This document shows positions 55,969-64,000 of a DNA stretch of 64,000 bases, piece after piece (the first letter of the stretch is position 1; every line of letters starts with the position of its first letter). The notes under the pieces are model-generated. The model ran no database searches. It was given only the letters and a program-made list of their open reading frames with translations, and was not told the DNA's origin. Origin of the DNA: Clostridiales bacterium (GTDB lineage: Bacteria; Bacillota; Clostridia; Oscillospirales; Oscillospiraceae); contig JAAYAR010000063.1 in NCBI GenBank assembly GCA_012719235.1, forward strand, positions 1-64,000. The letters are read 5' to 3'. Made by a program: the position numbers and the translations under genes.

Positions 55969-57804
55969 TTGTTTTTTCCCGCATTCCTTATAGTACTTAT
56001 CGTTCTTTATTACTGCGGATATTCCGGAGCCGCAAAGACCCTGGCGATGGGGCAGCTGCGTTCAGAAAAAGGGCTGTCCGAAAGGACCGGCTTTTCTTTT
56101 GCCCGTAAGCGTTTCCCGATGGAAAGAAAAGACGTTGTTCCTCTTCTTGTTCTCCTGGCTGTTTATTCGGTCGCGGCATTCTGGGGGCTCGGTCAGCGTG
56201 CTGCTCCCGAGACATATTTCGAAGCCGGTCCCGTGCGTGATTCCTGTGTCATAGATCTGGGTTCCGAACATTGGATCTCGTCTATATCATATTTCAGCGA
56301 GATCAATACGGGCAGTTACAGAATAGAAGGCTCCAGGGACTCGGAGCACTGGAGTTCTATTGTTGTGCTGGAGCAGCCGTATGACGAGGTCCTGAAATGG
56401 CACATAAAAGAACTGGACGGCGCGCCGTTTCTTGTCCGCTATATCAGGATCTATTCGAACAGAGGGGCGCCCCGGATGGGAGAGCTGGCTGTGTTTGACC
56501 GGGACGGGGCCATGGTCAGACCCATTTCCTCAACGGTGCTCACGGACGAACAGGAGATGGTGCCCGAGGCCGCAACGTATCTGAACGGCGCCTATTTTGA
56601 CGAGATCTACCACGTCCGTACAGCACTTGAGTTCCGGTACAAATTCCCCGTGTACGAAACGTCGCACCCCCCGCTGGGCAAGCTCATCATTCTTATTGGC
56701 ATGCTGCTGTTTGGGGAAAACCCGTTCGGTTGGCGTTTTATGGGGACCCTTATCGGGGTCGTGATGCTTTTTCCGCTCTATGTGCTGTTAAAAAACCTTT
56801 TCGGAAAGACGTGGATAGCTGTCTGCGGAACAGCGCTGTTCGCGTTTGATTTCATGCACTTTGTTCAGACCCGAATAGCAACCATTGACTCGTACGCGGT
56901 TTTCTTTGTTATCTGCGCGTATCTGTTCTTTTTCAGGTGGCTGACACGCGGACCCGATGAGCTGAAACAGGCGAAGTCGCAGCTTTTCTTGTCCGGACTG
57001 TTCTTCGGGCTGGGCGCGGCGTCAAAATGGACAGTTGTTTTCGGCGGGACAGGCCTGGCGGTCCTGTTCATCGCGGACATCATACTGCGCAGAAAAAACG
57101 TGAAGCGGGAAGAAGCCGTCCCTTATTACGCGGGGCTCCTGTCGATGGGTGCGCTGTTTTTCGTTGTGATCCCGGCAGTGATTTACTGTTTGTCATATAT
57201 CCCGTTTGCCGCCTGCAGCGGTGTAGACGGCGGTTGGAAGATGGTCTTCAGCGGTGATTTTTACAAAGTGATCATAAAGAACCAACAGTTTATGTTCTCC
57301 TACCACAGCGATCTCGTGTCGGATCATCCCTATGCTTCCAAATGGTGGGAGTGGATATTCAATATAAGGCCGATCCTTTACTGGCTTGAGTACTACGGAG
57401 GAACAAAATCGGCGTTCGGAGCATGGGGAAATCCTCTTGTCTCATGGGCCGGACTCGCAGCTCTCGCAGCTATGGTCTACAACCTTGTCCGCAGAAAGGA
57501 CCCGGCGGCTCTGTTTATTATTGTCGGGTATCTGGCGCAGCTCGTACCCTGGATGTTTGTCTCCAGGGAGACCTTCGCATATCACTATTTCCCCGCGACG
57601 GTGTTTCTCGTACTTGCGATAGCCTGCACGTTCAGAGATCTTGTGCGGTTCAGACAGAAAGGCGGAACTATAGTGATGGCGGTATTCACGGCGCTCGGGA
57701 TAGGGCTGTTTGCCCTGTTTTATCCCGTTATGACCGGTGTGGTGGTCTCCCGGAATTTTTGCCTGGATTTTCTTAAGTGGTTTCCGTCCTGGCCGTTCGG
57801 CTGA
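55969..57804 (+). CDS. Dolichyl-phosphate-mannose-protein mannosyltransferase-like (GT39) membrane protein
   Basis: A 611-aa polytopic protein. After two membrane helices (about 1-16 and 57-73) comes an extracytoplasmic discoidin (F5/8 type C)-like domain (about 78-178: CVIDLGSEHWISSISYFSE to RYIRIYSNRGAPRMGELAVF). The GT39 motif FDEIYHVRTALEF (about 210) with the catalytic Asp-Glu follows, then about nine more helices. It would transfer mannose from a polyprenyl phosphate to exported proteins. TTG 55969 is the first conventional start, but GGGGAG (55941-55946) is placed ideally for CTG 55954, which would add five residues. Confidence 0.85.
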   Translation: MFFPAFLIVLIVLYYCGYSGAAKTLAMGQLRSEKGLSERTGFSFARKRFPMERKDVVPLLVLLAVYSVAAFWGLGQRAAPETYFEAGPVRDSCVIDLGSEHWISSISYFSEINTGSYRIEGSRDSEHWSSIVVLEQPYDEVLKWHIKELDGAPFLVRYIRIYSNRGAPRMGELAVFDRDGAMVRPISSTVLTDEQEMVPEAATYLNGAYFDEIYHVRTALEFRYKFPVYETSHPPLGKLIILIGMLLFGENPFGWRFMGTLIGVVMLFPLYVLLKNLFGKTWIAVCGTALFAFDFMHFVQTRIATIDSYAVFFVICAYLFFFRWLTRGPDELKQAKSQLFLSGLFFGLGAASKWTVVFGGTGLAVLFIADIILRRKNVKREEAVPYYAGLLSMGALFFVVIPAVIYCLSYIPFAACSGVDGGWKMVFSGDFYKVIIKNQQFMFSYHSDLVSDHPYASKWWEWIFNIRPILYWLEYYGGTKSAFGAWGNPLVSWAGLAALAAMVYNLVRRKDPAALFIIVGYLAQLVPWMFVSRETFAYHYFPATVFLVLAIACTFRDLVRFRQKGGTIVMAVFTALGIGLFALFYPVMTGVVVSRNFCLDFLKWFPSWPFG

Positions 57805-57860
57805 CGTATCGGAGCGAGAGAGGCCCGTGTCATTTTCGACTTTAATTCCGAGGGCTGCTG

Positions 57861-57869
57861 TGCTATAAT
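57861..57869 (+). promoter_or_regulatory. Extended -10 promoter of secA
   Basis: TGCTATAAT (57861-57869), a perfect extended -10, with TTTAAT (57841-57846) as a poor -35. The leader of about 70 nt has two copies of CCCCGAT (57880-57886, 57888-57894), either of which can pair with ATCGGG (57915-57920). Confidence 0.6.
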
Positions 57870-57945
57870 CAGCGGTATGCCCCGATGCCCCGATTGAACG
57901 TACTGCACAAATCGATCGGGAGGCATTGACGAAAGGAGGTGCCGG

Positions 57946-60705
57946 ATGAGTATTGCTTCAAAAATCTTCGGCACGCACAGCGAGCGTGAGCTGAAAAAGA
58001 TAAGAAACCTGGTTCGCGCGGTCGAGGAGCTTGAGGAACCGTATAAGAAACTGACGGATGCGGAACTCAAGGCTAAAACCGGAGAATTTAGAAGAAGGCT
58101 AGCCGAGGGAGAGACCCTGGACGACATATTGCCCGAGGCCTTTGCCGCCATGCGTGAAGCGGACTGGCGGGTCCTCGGGATGCGCCCGTACCCCGTGCAG
58201 ATCATCGGAGGAATCATACTCCACCAGGGGCGCATAGCCGAGATGCGTACCGGGGAGGGCAAAACGCTGGTCGCGACACTGCCGGCGTACCTTAACGCGC
58301 TGACGGGAAAAGGCATGCACATAGTAACGGTGAACGATTACCTTGCCAAGCGCGACAGTGAATGGATGGGCAAGGCGTACAGGTTTATGGGGCTCGACGT
58401 TGGGCTTATCATACACGACAAAAGCTCCGCGGAGCGCAAAGCCGCATATGACGCGGACATTACTTACGGCACGAACAACGAGATGGGCTTTGACTATCTG
58501 CGCGATAACATGGCCATCTACAAATCGGGCACCGTCCAGAGAGGACACGTGTACGCGATCGTCGACGAGGTGGACTCCATACTCATCGACGAGGCGAGAA
58601 CGCCTCTGATAATTTCCGGCAAGGGAGAGGAGTCGACCGCGCTGTATCAGCAGTGCGACACTTTTGCGGCCTCGTTGAAACGGATGACGTTTGCGGCCCT
58701 TGACTCAAAACAGGATCTGGGCGAGTACGATTGCGACTACATCGTCGACGAAAAAGCCCGCAGCGCTACTCTTACGCCTCAGGGCGTCAGGAAGGCCGAG
58801 CAGTATTTCTCTGTCGAAAACCTCTCGGACCCCGAGAACTCCACTCTTAACCACCATATCAACCAGGCGCTCAAGGCCAGGGGCGTCATGAAGCGCGACA
58901 TAGACTATGTCGTCAAAGACGGCCAGGTCATTATAGTCGACGAGTTTACAGGCAGGTTGATGTTCGGCCGCCGGTACAACGAGGGTCTCCACCAGGCGAT
59001 AGAGGCAAAAGAAGGAGTAGACGTCGCGAACGAGAGCAAGACCCTTGCCACGATAACTTTCCAGAACTACTTCCGGCTTTACAAGAAGCTAGCCGGTATG
59101 ACGGGCACGGCCCTGACCGAGCAGGAAGAATTCTCGCTTATCTACAACCTTGACGTCATTGAAATACCGACGAACAAGCCGATGATCCGCAAGGATAACA
59201 CCGACGTGGTCTATAAGACCGAAGCGGCGAAATACCGGGCGATCATTGAGCAGATCAAAGCGTGCAATGCGGCGGGCCAGCCGGTGCTCGTCGGTACGAT
59301 CTCTATCGAGAAGAGCGAGCACTTATCGTCGCTGCTGCGCAAGCAGGGAATAAAGCACGTCGTGCTCAATGCCAAGCACCATGAAAAAGAAGCGGAGATT
59401 ATCGCTCAGGCGGGTAAGCTCGGGGCTGTTACGATAGCGACAAATATGGCCGGGCGCGGCACGGATATCGTTCTTGGCGGCAACCCGGAATTCATGGCTA
59501 TGAGCGATATGCGAAAGGCCGGAGTGGATGAATCCCTTCTCGCGGAAGCGACCGGTTTTGCCGAAACAGATGATCCGGAGATCCTTGAAGTGCGGGCGCG
59601 TTACGCGCAGGCACTGGCAAAGTATAAAGCGGAAACTGCTGTCGAAGCGGAGCGTGTAAAGGCTGCGGGGGGGCTTTTCATTATCGGGACCGAGCGGCAT
59701 GAGAGCCGCCGCATTGATAATCAGCTGCGGGGACGCGCCGGCAGACAGGGCGACACGGGAGAATCGCGGTTCTATATCTCCATGGAAGACGATATCATGC
59801 GCCTTTTCGGCGGAGAGCGTATACACAACATGATGGAGACGCTCAAGATCGATGAGGATATGCCTCTTGACTTTAAGGTTCTGTCGACCGCGATCGAAAA
59901 CGCGCAGAAGAAAGTGGAAAGCCGCAACTTCCAGACAAGAAAGACAGTTCTCGAATACGATGACGTGATGAACAAGCAGCGCAGCATTATTTACGGGCAG
60001 CGCCTGCGAGTGCTTGACGGGGAGGACGTGCGCTCAAATATCGAGGGCATGATAACCGGGTCTATCTCCAGCGGTGTGGCCGAGGTATTTTCGCGTGAAG
60101 AGCGATTCACGACCCCGGAGGAGTTGGAAGCCGCCTTCTCGGGCTATATCGGTGTCTGTATTGCCAAAGGGGAACTCGCCCGCGCGTTCCCCGACCCATC
60201 GAAAGCCACAGCCGCGGAAGTTACGGATTTTCTGACAAAGAGGGCGTTCGCCGCATATGATCGAAAGGAAAAGGAGATAGGTCCGGATAAGATGCGCGAG
60301 ATAGAGCGTGTCATTCTGCTCCAGACTGTCGACGAGTACTGGATGGACCATATCGACGCTATGCACGAACTGCGCCAGGGCGTGTCACTCAGAGCATACT
60401 CACAGATCAATCCGATAGATGAGTACAAGCGCGAAGGGTTCGACATGTTCGAACAGATGACAAACGGCATAAGAGAGACCACATTCCGCCGCGTCCTGAC
60501 CGTGCGGCTTCGCACAGGGGAGGAGATCAAGCGCAAGAGCGTCGCCAGGGCGATGTCTGCCAACGCCGGCGGAGACAGCACCGTTAAGAGACAGCCTGTC
60601 CGAACAAAGGGGCAGAAAGTCGGAAGGAACGACCCCTGCCCTTGCGGCAGCGGGAAAAAATATAAAAAATGCTGCGGCTTTAACACCGCATCCCCACAGC
60701 AGTGA
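57946..60705 (+). CDS. secA: Protein translocase ATPase SecA
   Basis: A 919-aa SecA. Walker A is MRTGEGKT (about 102-109), the DEAD-type box [20 protein letters not shown], and the second motor domain has [16 protein letters not shown] and [14 protein letters not shown]. The scaffold and wing domains follow, ending in the zinc-binding tail [14 protein letters not shown], which binds SecB or ribosomes and phospholipid. It drives exported proteins through SecYEG. AAAGGAGGTG precedes the ATG. It overlaps pgeF by 4 bp (GTGA). Confidence 0.98.
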   Translation: MSIASKIFGTHSERELKKIRNLVRAVEELEEPYKKLTDAELKAKTGEFRRRLAEGETLDDILPEAFAAMREADWRVLGMRPYPVQIIGGIILHQGRIAEMRTGEGKTLVATLPAYLNALTGKGMHIVTVNDYLAKRDSEWMGKAYRFMGLDVGLIIHDKSSAERKAAYDADITYGTNNEMGFDYLRDNMAIYKSGTVQRGHVYAIVDEVDSILIDEARTPLIISGKGEESTALYQQCDTFAASLKRMTFAALDSKQDLGEYDCDYIVDEKARSATLTPQGVRKAEQYFSVENLSDPENSTLNHHINQALKARGVMKRDIDYVVKDGQVIIVDEFTGRLMFGRRYNEGLHQAIEAKEGVDVANESKTLATITFQNYFRLYKKLAGMTGTALTEQEEFSLIYNLDVIEIPTNKPMIRKDNTDVVYKTEAAKYRAIIEQIKACNAAGQPVLVGTISIEKSEHLSSLLRKQGIKHVVLNAKHHEKEAEIIAQAGKLGAVTIATNMAGRGTDIVLGGNPEFMAMSDMRKAGVDESLLAEATGFAETDDPEILEVRARYAQALAKYKAETAVEAERVKAAGGLFIIGTERHESRRIDNQLRGRAGRQGDTGESRFYISMEDDIMRLFGGERIHNMMETLKIDEDMPLDFKVLSTAIENAQKKVESRNFQTRKTVLEYDDVMNKQRSIIYGQRLRVLDGEDVRSNIEGMITGSISSGVAEVFSREERFTTPEELEAAFSGYIGVCIAKGELARAFPDPSKATAAEVTDFLTKRAFAAYDRKEKEIGPDKMREIERVILLQTVDEYWMDHIDAMHELRQGVSLRAYSQINPIDEYKREGFDMFEQMTNGIRETTFRRVLTVRLRTGEEIKRKSVARAMSANAGGDSTVKRQPVRTKGQKVGRNDPCPCGSGKKYKKCCGFNTASPQQ

Positions 60706-61505
60706 CTGAGTTTTTTGACGAAACGGCCGGAATTCTGACGATTCGGCGAACCGGTCTGCTGATGCGGCCCGGTGTCGTCCATGCCTTTACGACGCGACGC
60801 AGCGGATTCGGAGAGGGGCCGTGCAGCGGGCTCAACCTTGATTTCGGAAAAGACATACCTCCCGGCAGCGTCTACAGGAACCATTTTTTACTTGCAGCGG
60901 CGTTGGGATACTCGCCCTTTAAAGCGGTGCGGACCCGGCAGGTGCATGGTGACAGTGTGCGCGAAGCGAAGCCGGAGGACTCGGGGCTCAGGGAACACAC
61001 GGCATATGAGTGCGACGCGCTTATAACGGACAGACCCGGTGTACCGCTTCTTGTATTCAGCGCGGACTGCATTCCGGTTTTGCTTTACGACCCCGTAAAA
61101 GGTGCGGCCGCAGCGATCCACTCGGGCTGGCGCGGCACCGCGGCAGGGATAGCGGCAAAGGCCGTGCGGGCTATGCGCGGCCGTTACGGTACTTTCCCGG
61201 GAAATCTGCTGGCCGCGATCGGGCCGGGCATCGGTCCGTGCTGCTTTGAAACGGGTGAAGAGGTCGTCCGGGCGATCGGAGCCCTGGGCTTTGACGTCAG
61301 CGGATTTATCAGAAAAGTGCCCGGAGAAAAATGGTATGTAGACCTCAAGGGCATTATCGCAAGAACGCTGGAGGAGGAGGGGCTCGCCGGCGGCAACATA
61401 TGCGCGGACCCCGAGTGCAGCCGCTGTTTACCGTCAAAGTACTGGTCACACAGGCGGTCAGGACAAAGCAGAGGAGTTCAGGCCGCCGTTATAATGCTTA
61501 AATAA
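60702..61505 (+). CDS. pgeF: Peptidoglycan editing factor PgeF (YfiH/laccase-domain family)
   Basis: A 267-aa protein of the DUF152 family. Conserved metal ligands and active-site residues appear in [21 protein letters not shown] and [13 protein letters not shown], with [22 protein letters not shown] at the end. Members remove mis-incorporated L-Ser from UDP-MurNAc in E. coli, and homologues act on purine nucleosides. The start is GTG at 60702, inside the secA stop. The coupling to secA is unusual but the product is standard. Confidence 0.9.
   Translation: MTEFFDETAGILTIRRTGLLMRPGVVHAFTTRRSGFGEGPCSGLNLDFGKDIPPGSVYRNHFLLAAALGYSPFKAVRTRQVHGDSVREAKPEDSGLREHTAYECDALITDRPGVPLLVFSADCIPVLLYDPVKGAAAAIHSGWRGTAAGIAAKAVRAMRGRYGTFPGNLLAAIGPGIGPCCFETGEEVVRAIGALGFDVSGFIRKVPGEKWYVDLKGIIARTLEEEGLAGGNICADPECSRCLPSKYWSHRRSGQSRGVQAAVIMLK
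61192..61205. promoter_or_regulatory. Noc-binding-site-like sequence inside pgeF
   Basis: CTTTCCCGGGAAAT matches the Noc consensus at 13 of 14 positions. Confidence 0.45.
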
Positions 61506-61533
61506 CTATGCTTTTAAGCTATGAGGACACCCG

Positions 61534-63114
61534 ATGGCCACTGGAAATAAAAAATTAATAGTTTCATTGCTGATAGCGGCTTCCGTGCTGTTCGGGGCAG
61601 CGGGATGCTCCATGTCGGGTATTTCACCTCCGGCGGCGCCGGAGGCAAGTCAGACAGACAGTCCCGAGGTGCCTGAGACCGCAACACCGGCTCCGGAGGC
61701 CGAAGCGCCTCCGGAGGGCGTCGGCCTGGCGTATTATACGTCCTCACCGTTGAATCCGTATCAATGCGACAACACCTTCAACCGTCTGATCGGATGCCTT
61801 ATATACGAAGGGCTGTTCGAGCTGACTCCGGAATTTGAGCCGGTTCCCCGGCTGTGCGAATCCTATGAAACGAGCGATAACCTGAGCTGGAAATTCACGC
61901 TGAAAAAAGATGTCAGATTCAGCGACGGAAGACTTCTGACCGCTCGTGACGTTGCCTATTCATACGGCCTCGCCTCTGCGGCAAACAGCGCGTTTGCCCC
62001 GCGTTTTGAAGATGTCATGTCTATCGTTCCCGCGGATGATGAGACGGTAGTGATAACGCTAAAAAAGGCAAACGTATTTTTCCCGCGGCTTCTTGACATC
62101 CCCGTCATTCCCGACGGCTCCGGAGATGAAGCAGCCCCTCCCGGAACAGGACCGTATGTTTTTTCCGAAGGGGCGGAAGGCCGGTCTCTCGTGAAGAATC
62201 GGTATCGGCCGTCGCCGCAGGGTGCAGACTCGATCGCTCTGATAGAGACGAAATCGCAGGAACAAACGCTTTATGATTTCCAGACAGGCAGGGTGAATAT
62301 CGTCGTATACGACAGGACGAGACCCGGAACAGTGGTTTACCGCGGCAACAGTGAAAGAGCGCGGGTCGGGACCACGACGATGCAGTATATCGGATTCAAT
62401 ACGGACAGGTTTTTCACGGGTGAGACCGGCGTTCGCGCCGCTCTGTCGCTGGGTATCGACCGCAAAGCGATCGCCGATAATTTTTTCGAAGGCTTTGCCG
62501 ACGCTGCTGTTCTTCCGGTCAGTCCGCTGAGCGCGGCATACGACAATGAGCTCGCAGACAGCTATGCATACGAAGAAGGAGCCATGTTCAGCGCCCTGTA
62601 TGAAACAGGTTTTCGCGACACCGACGGCGACGGTATCCTTGAGCGGTATAAAACCAAATTTTCGCTGGATTTCATAGTCAATAACGATAACAGGAACAAG
62701 GTCTCGGCCGCGCAGATGATCGCGGATACGATGCGCGAGGCCGGAATCGACGTCACGCTTCGGGTCCTTGAATGGGATGATTATATGCGCGCTCTCAATG
62801 CGCGTAATTTTGACCTTTATTACGGGGAGATCAATCTTAAGAGCGATTTTGACCTGCGAAGCCTTCTTTACAGTTACGCGCCTTTGAATTACGGCAATTA
62901 CTCAAACGCGACCGCCGACGAAATGCTGTCGGGCTATATGGAAGGGACTGTGGATGCCCGTGAATTCTATACATTTTTGGCGCAGTCCGCACCGATCGTG
63001 CCGATTTTGTTCAAAGCGGAACACGTTCTGTATACCAGAGGCCTTGTCAAACAGATGTATGCCACATCTTCCAACCCGTTCTACCGGTTTTCGGATTGGA
63101 TTTTCACGGATTGA
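61534..63114 (+). CDS. Solute-binding lipoprotein, ABC transporter family 5 (oligopeptide-binding type)
   Basis: A 526-aa exported lipoprotein: signal peptide 1-24 with a lipobox-like LFGAAGC and modified Cys C25, a Pro/Glu/Ala-rich linker to about 67, then the SBP_bac_5 fold (LTPEFEPVPRLCESYETSDNLSWKFTLKKDVRFSDG is the classic first segment). Such proteins deliver peptides, nickel or sugars to an ABC permease. No permease or ATPase gene is next to it, so its partner and ligand are unknown. Confidence 0.88.
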   Translation: MATGNKKLIVSLLIAASVLFGAAGCSMSGISPPAAPEASQTDSPEVPETATPAPEAEAPPEGVGLAYYTSSPLNPYQCDNTFNRLIGCLIYEGLFELTPEFEPVPRLCESYETSDNLSWKFTLKKDVRFSDGRLLTARDVAYSYGLASAANSAFAPRFEDVMSIVPADDETVVITLKKANVFFPRLLDIPVIPDGSGDEAAPPGTGPYVFSEGAEGRSLVKNRYRPSPQGADSIALIETKSQEQTLYDFQTGRVNIVVYDRTRPGTVVYRGNSERARVGTTTMQYIGFNTDRFFTGETGVRAALSLGIDRKAIADNFFEGFADAAVLPVSPLSAAYDNELADSYAYEEGAMFSALYETGFRDTDGDGILERYKTKFSLDFIVNNDNRNKVSAAQMIADTMREAGIDVTLRVLEWDDYMRALNARNFDLYYGEINLKSDFDLRSLLYSYAPLNYGNYSNATADEMLSGYMEGTVDAREFYTFLAQSAPIVPILFKAEHVLYTRGLVKQMYATSSNPFYRFSDWIFTD

Positions 63115-63166
63115 TCTGCCGCTTTGAGCGCGGATCATGAGACAGAACGAAGAAAGGGACGTATAT

Positions 63167-63598
63167 ATGATTGCTCTGGGTTCAGACCACGCAGGGTACC
63201 GTTTAAAACAGGAAATCATTAAATATCTCGACTCGCACGGATTCGACTGGAAAGACTACGGCACATTCTCGGAGGAGAGCTGCGATTACCCCGTCTACGC
63301 GCAGGCGGTTGCGAGAGCGATCCTTGACGGAGATTGCGACAGAGGACTCCTTTTTTGCGGTACGGGGGTGGGCATCGCGATGGCCGCCAACAAAGTCCCG
63401 GGAATAAGAGCCGCCTCCTGTTCCGACGTGTTCTCGGCGGAGATGTGCCGCCGTCATAACAACGCGCAGATCCTGGCGCTCGGAGGCCGCGTCGTGGGAA
63501 CGGGGCTCGCCGAAAAACTGGTCGAGGTTTTTTTGGCTGCTGAGTTTGAAGGCGGGCGTCACGCGAGGCGCGTCGAGATGATTGACGGGATAAAATGA
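63167..63598 (+). CDS. rpiB: Ribose 5-phosphate isomerase B
   Basis: A 143-aa RpiB/LacAB-family isomerase: ALGSDHAGYRLKQEI, the active-site Cys and anion loop in LLFCGTGVGIAMAANKVPGIRAA, and CRRHNNAQILALGGRVVG. It interconverts ribose 5-phosphate and ribulose 5-phosphate; close relatives act on other sugar phosphates. I use ATG 63167, with GAAAGGGA upstream; the frame is open to 63137. Confidence 0.93.
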   Translation: MIALGSDHAGYRLKQEIIKYLDSHGFDWKDYGTFSEESCDYPVYAQAVARAILDGDCDRGLLFCGTGVGIAMAANKVPGIRAASCSDVFSAEMCRRHNNAQILALGGRVVGTGLAEKLVEVFLAAEFEGGRHARRVEMIDGIK

Positions 63599-64000
63599 AC
63601 GCGCTGATAACAGGAGGGTCCCGCGGGATCGGCGCCGCTGCAGTCCGCCTGTTTACCTCGAAAGGGTGGAATACGGCGTTTACCTATCTTAATTCCGAGC
63701 GGGAAGCGCTGGCGCTTGAAGAGCAGATCGGAAGCTCTGCGTTCGCGTTCAGGGCCGACGCCGCCTCGCGTAAGGAGACGGAGAATTTTGTACGCGCCGC
63801 AAGGGCACGATTCGGACCGGAAGACCTTCTCATATGCAACGCGGGAATCTCATACTGCGGCTTATTTCAGACGATGAAGGAAGAGGACTGGGACCGCGTG
63901 ATCGACGTGAACCTGAAAGGCGCCGCAAATGCCTGCATGGCCGTTATTCCCTCTATGGTGCAAAGAAAAGCGGGGTGTATCCTGCTTGTATCGTCAATGT
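63595..64000 (+). CDS. Short-chain dehydrogenase/reductase, FabG-like (partial, runs off the window)
   Basis: The first 135 residues are visible, open to the window end. The NAD(P)-binding motif is TGGSRGIG (6-13), followed by NAG in LLICNAGISYCG and VNLKGAANACMAV; the sequence breaks at LLVSSM, where the catalytic Ser would be expected soon after. The start ATG 63595 overlaps the rpiB stop (ATGA), so the two are coupled. Most SDRs of this type reduce 3-oxoacyl-ACP, but the substrate cannot be fixed from this fragment. Confidence 0.88.
   Translation, partial: MNALITGGSRGIGAAAVRLFTSKGWNTAFTYLNSEREALALEEQIGSSAFAFRADAASRKETENFVRAARARFGPEDLLICNAGISYCGLFQTMKEEDWDRVIDVNLKGAANACMAVIPSMVQRKAGCILLVSSM

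Overview
The window is a 64 kb stretch of ordinary bacterial chromosome around the replication origin. It probably comes from a Clostridia-class Firmicute, with Oscillospirales/Ruminococcaceae-like relatives most likely. Support: the order dnaA-dnaN-yaaA-recF-remB-gyrB-gyrA, Noc alongside ParA/ParB, HrcA with a perfect CIRCE box, DnaD/DnaI-type helicase-loading proteins, strong Shine-Dalgarno sequences with many TTG/GTG starts, and a GyrB carrying [11 protein letters not shown]. Nearly every gene is recognisable. I see no rRNA, tRNA, CRISPR array, insertion sequence or prophage inside the window, but strong rRNA-type promoters point out of its left edge.

Layout. 1-383: two tandem strong promoters firing leftward out of the window. 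384-4667 (minus): an operon dnaD-like, dnaC/dnaI-like ATPase, HD nucleotidase, ACT protein, UPF0210 protein. 4916-13508 (plus): zapA, U32 protein, dut, maf, mreC, mreD, class B PBP, prs, pth. 13691-21019 (plus): mfd, PpiC-type isomerase, rpsO, pnp. 21119-24732 (minus): response regulator, histidine kinase, HtrA-type protease. 24733-26869: dnaA and its flanks, the likely oriC. 26870-35947 (plus): dnaN to gyrA, rnhA and a degenerate histidine-kinase-like ATPase. 36318-39239: noc, two perfect parS sites, parA, parB. 39356-45842: serS, a variant mgsA, hisS, aspS, a small alarmone-hydrolase-like HD protein, trmL. 46016-50666: pgk, tpiA, gpmI, an alpha/beta hydrolase. 50910-55930: CIRCE-hrcA-grpE-dnaK-dnaJ. 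55969-64000: a PMT-type mannosyltransferase with a discoidin-like insert, secA, pgeF, a solute-binding lipoprotein, rpiB and the start of a short-chain dehydrogenase.

How it fits together. The origin, its initiator and clamp, gyrase and the ParABS/Noc segregation apparatus lie within 15 kb. Everything right of dnaA is transcribed with the presumed replication fork. On the left, the zapA-to-pnp block (16 kb, many probably essential genes) runs against it. The usual left-hand partners of dnaA in Firmicutes (rpmH, rnpA, yidC, mnmE, mnmG, rsmG) are not here; a WalRK/HtrA-like cluster is in that place, and noc-parA-parB sits on the right arm between gyrA and serS.

Most noteworthy observations: separate Noc-type and ParB-type DNA-specificity residues in the two ParB-family proteins, together with four near-perfect Noc-binding-site matches to the right; a methylglyoxal synthase homologue with several catalytic-site residues replaced; a kinase-like ATPase without the phosphoacceptor His beside noc; a double stem-loop pnp leader; and Gln at the quinolone-bridge Ser position of GyrA. 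I did not find a convincing wholly new multi-gene system.
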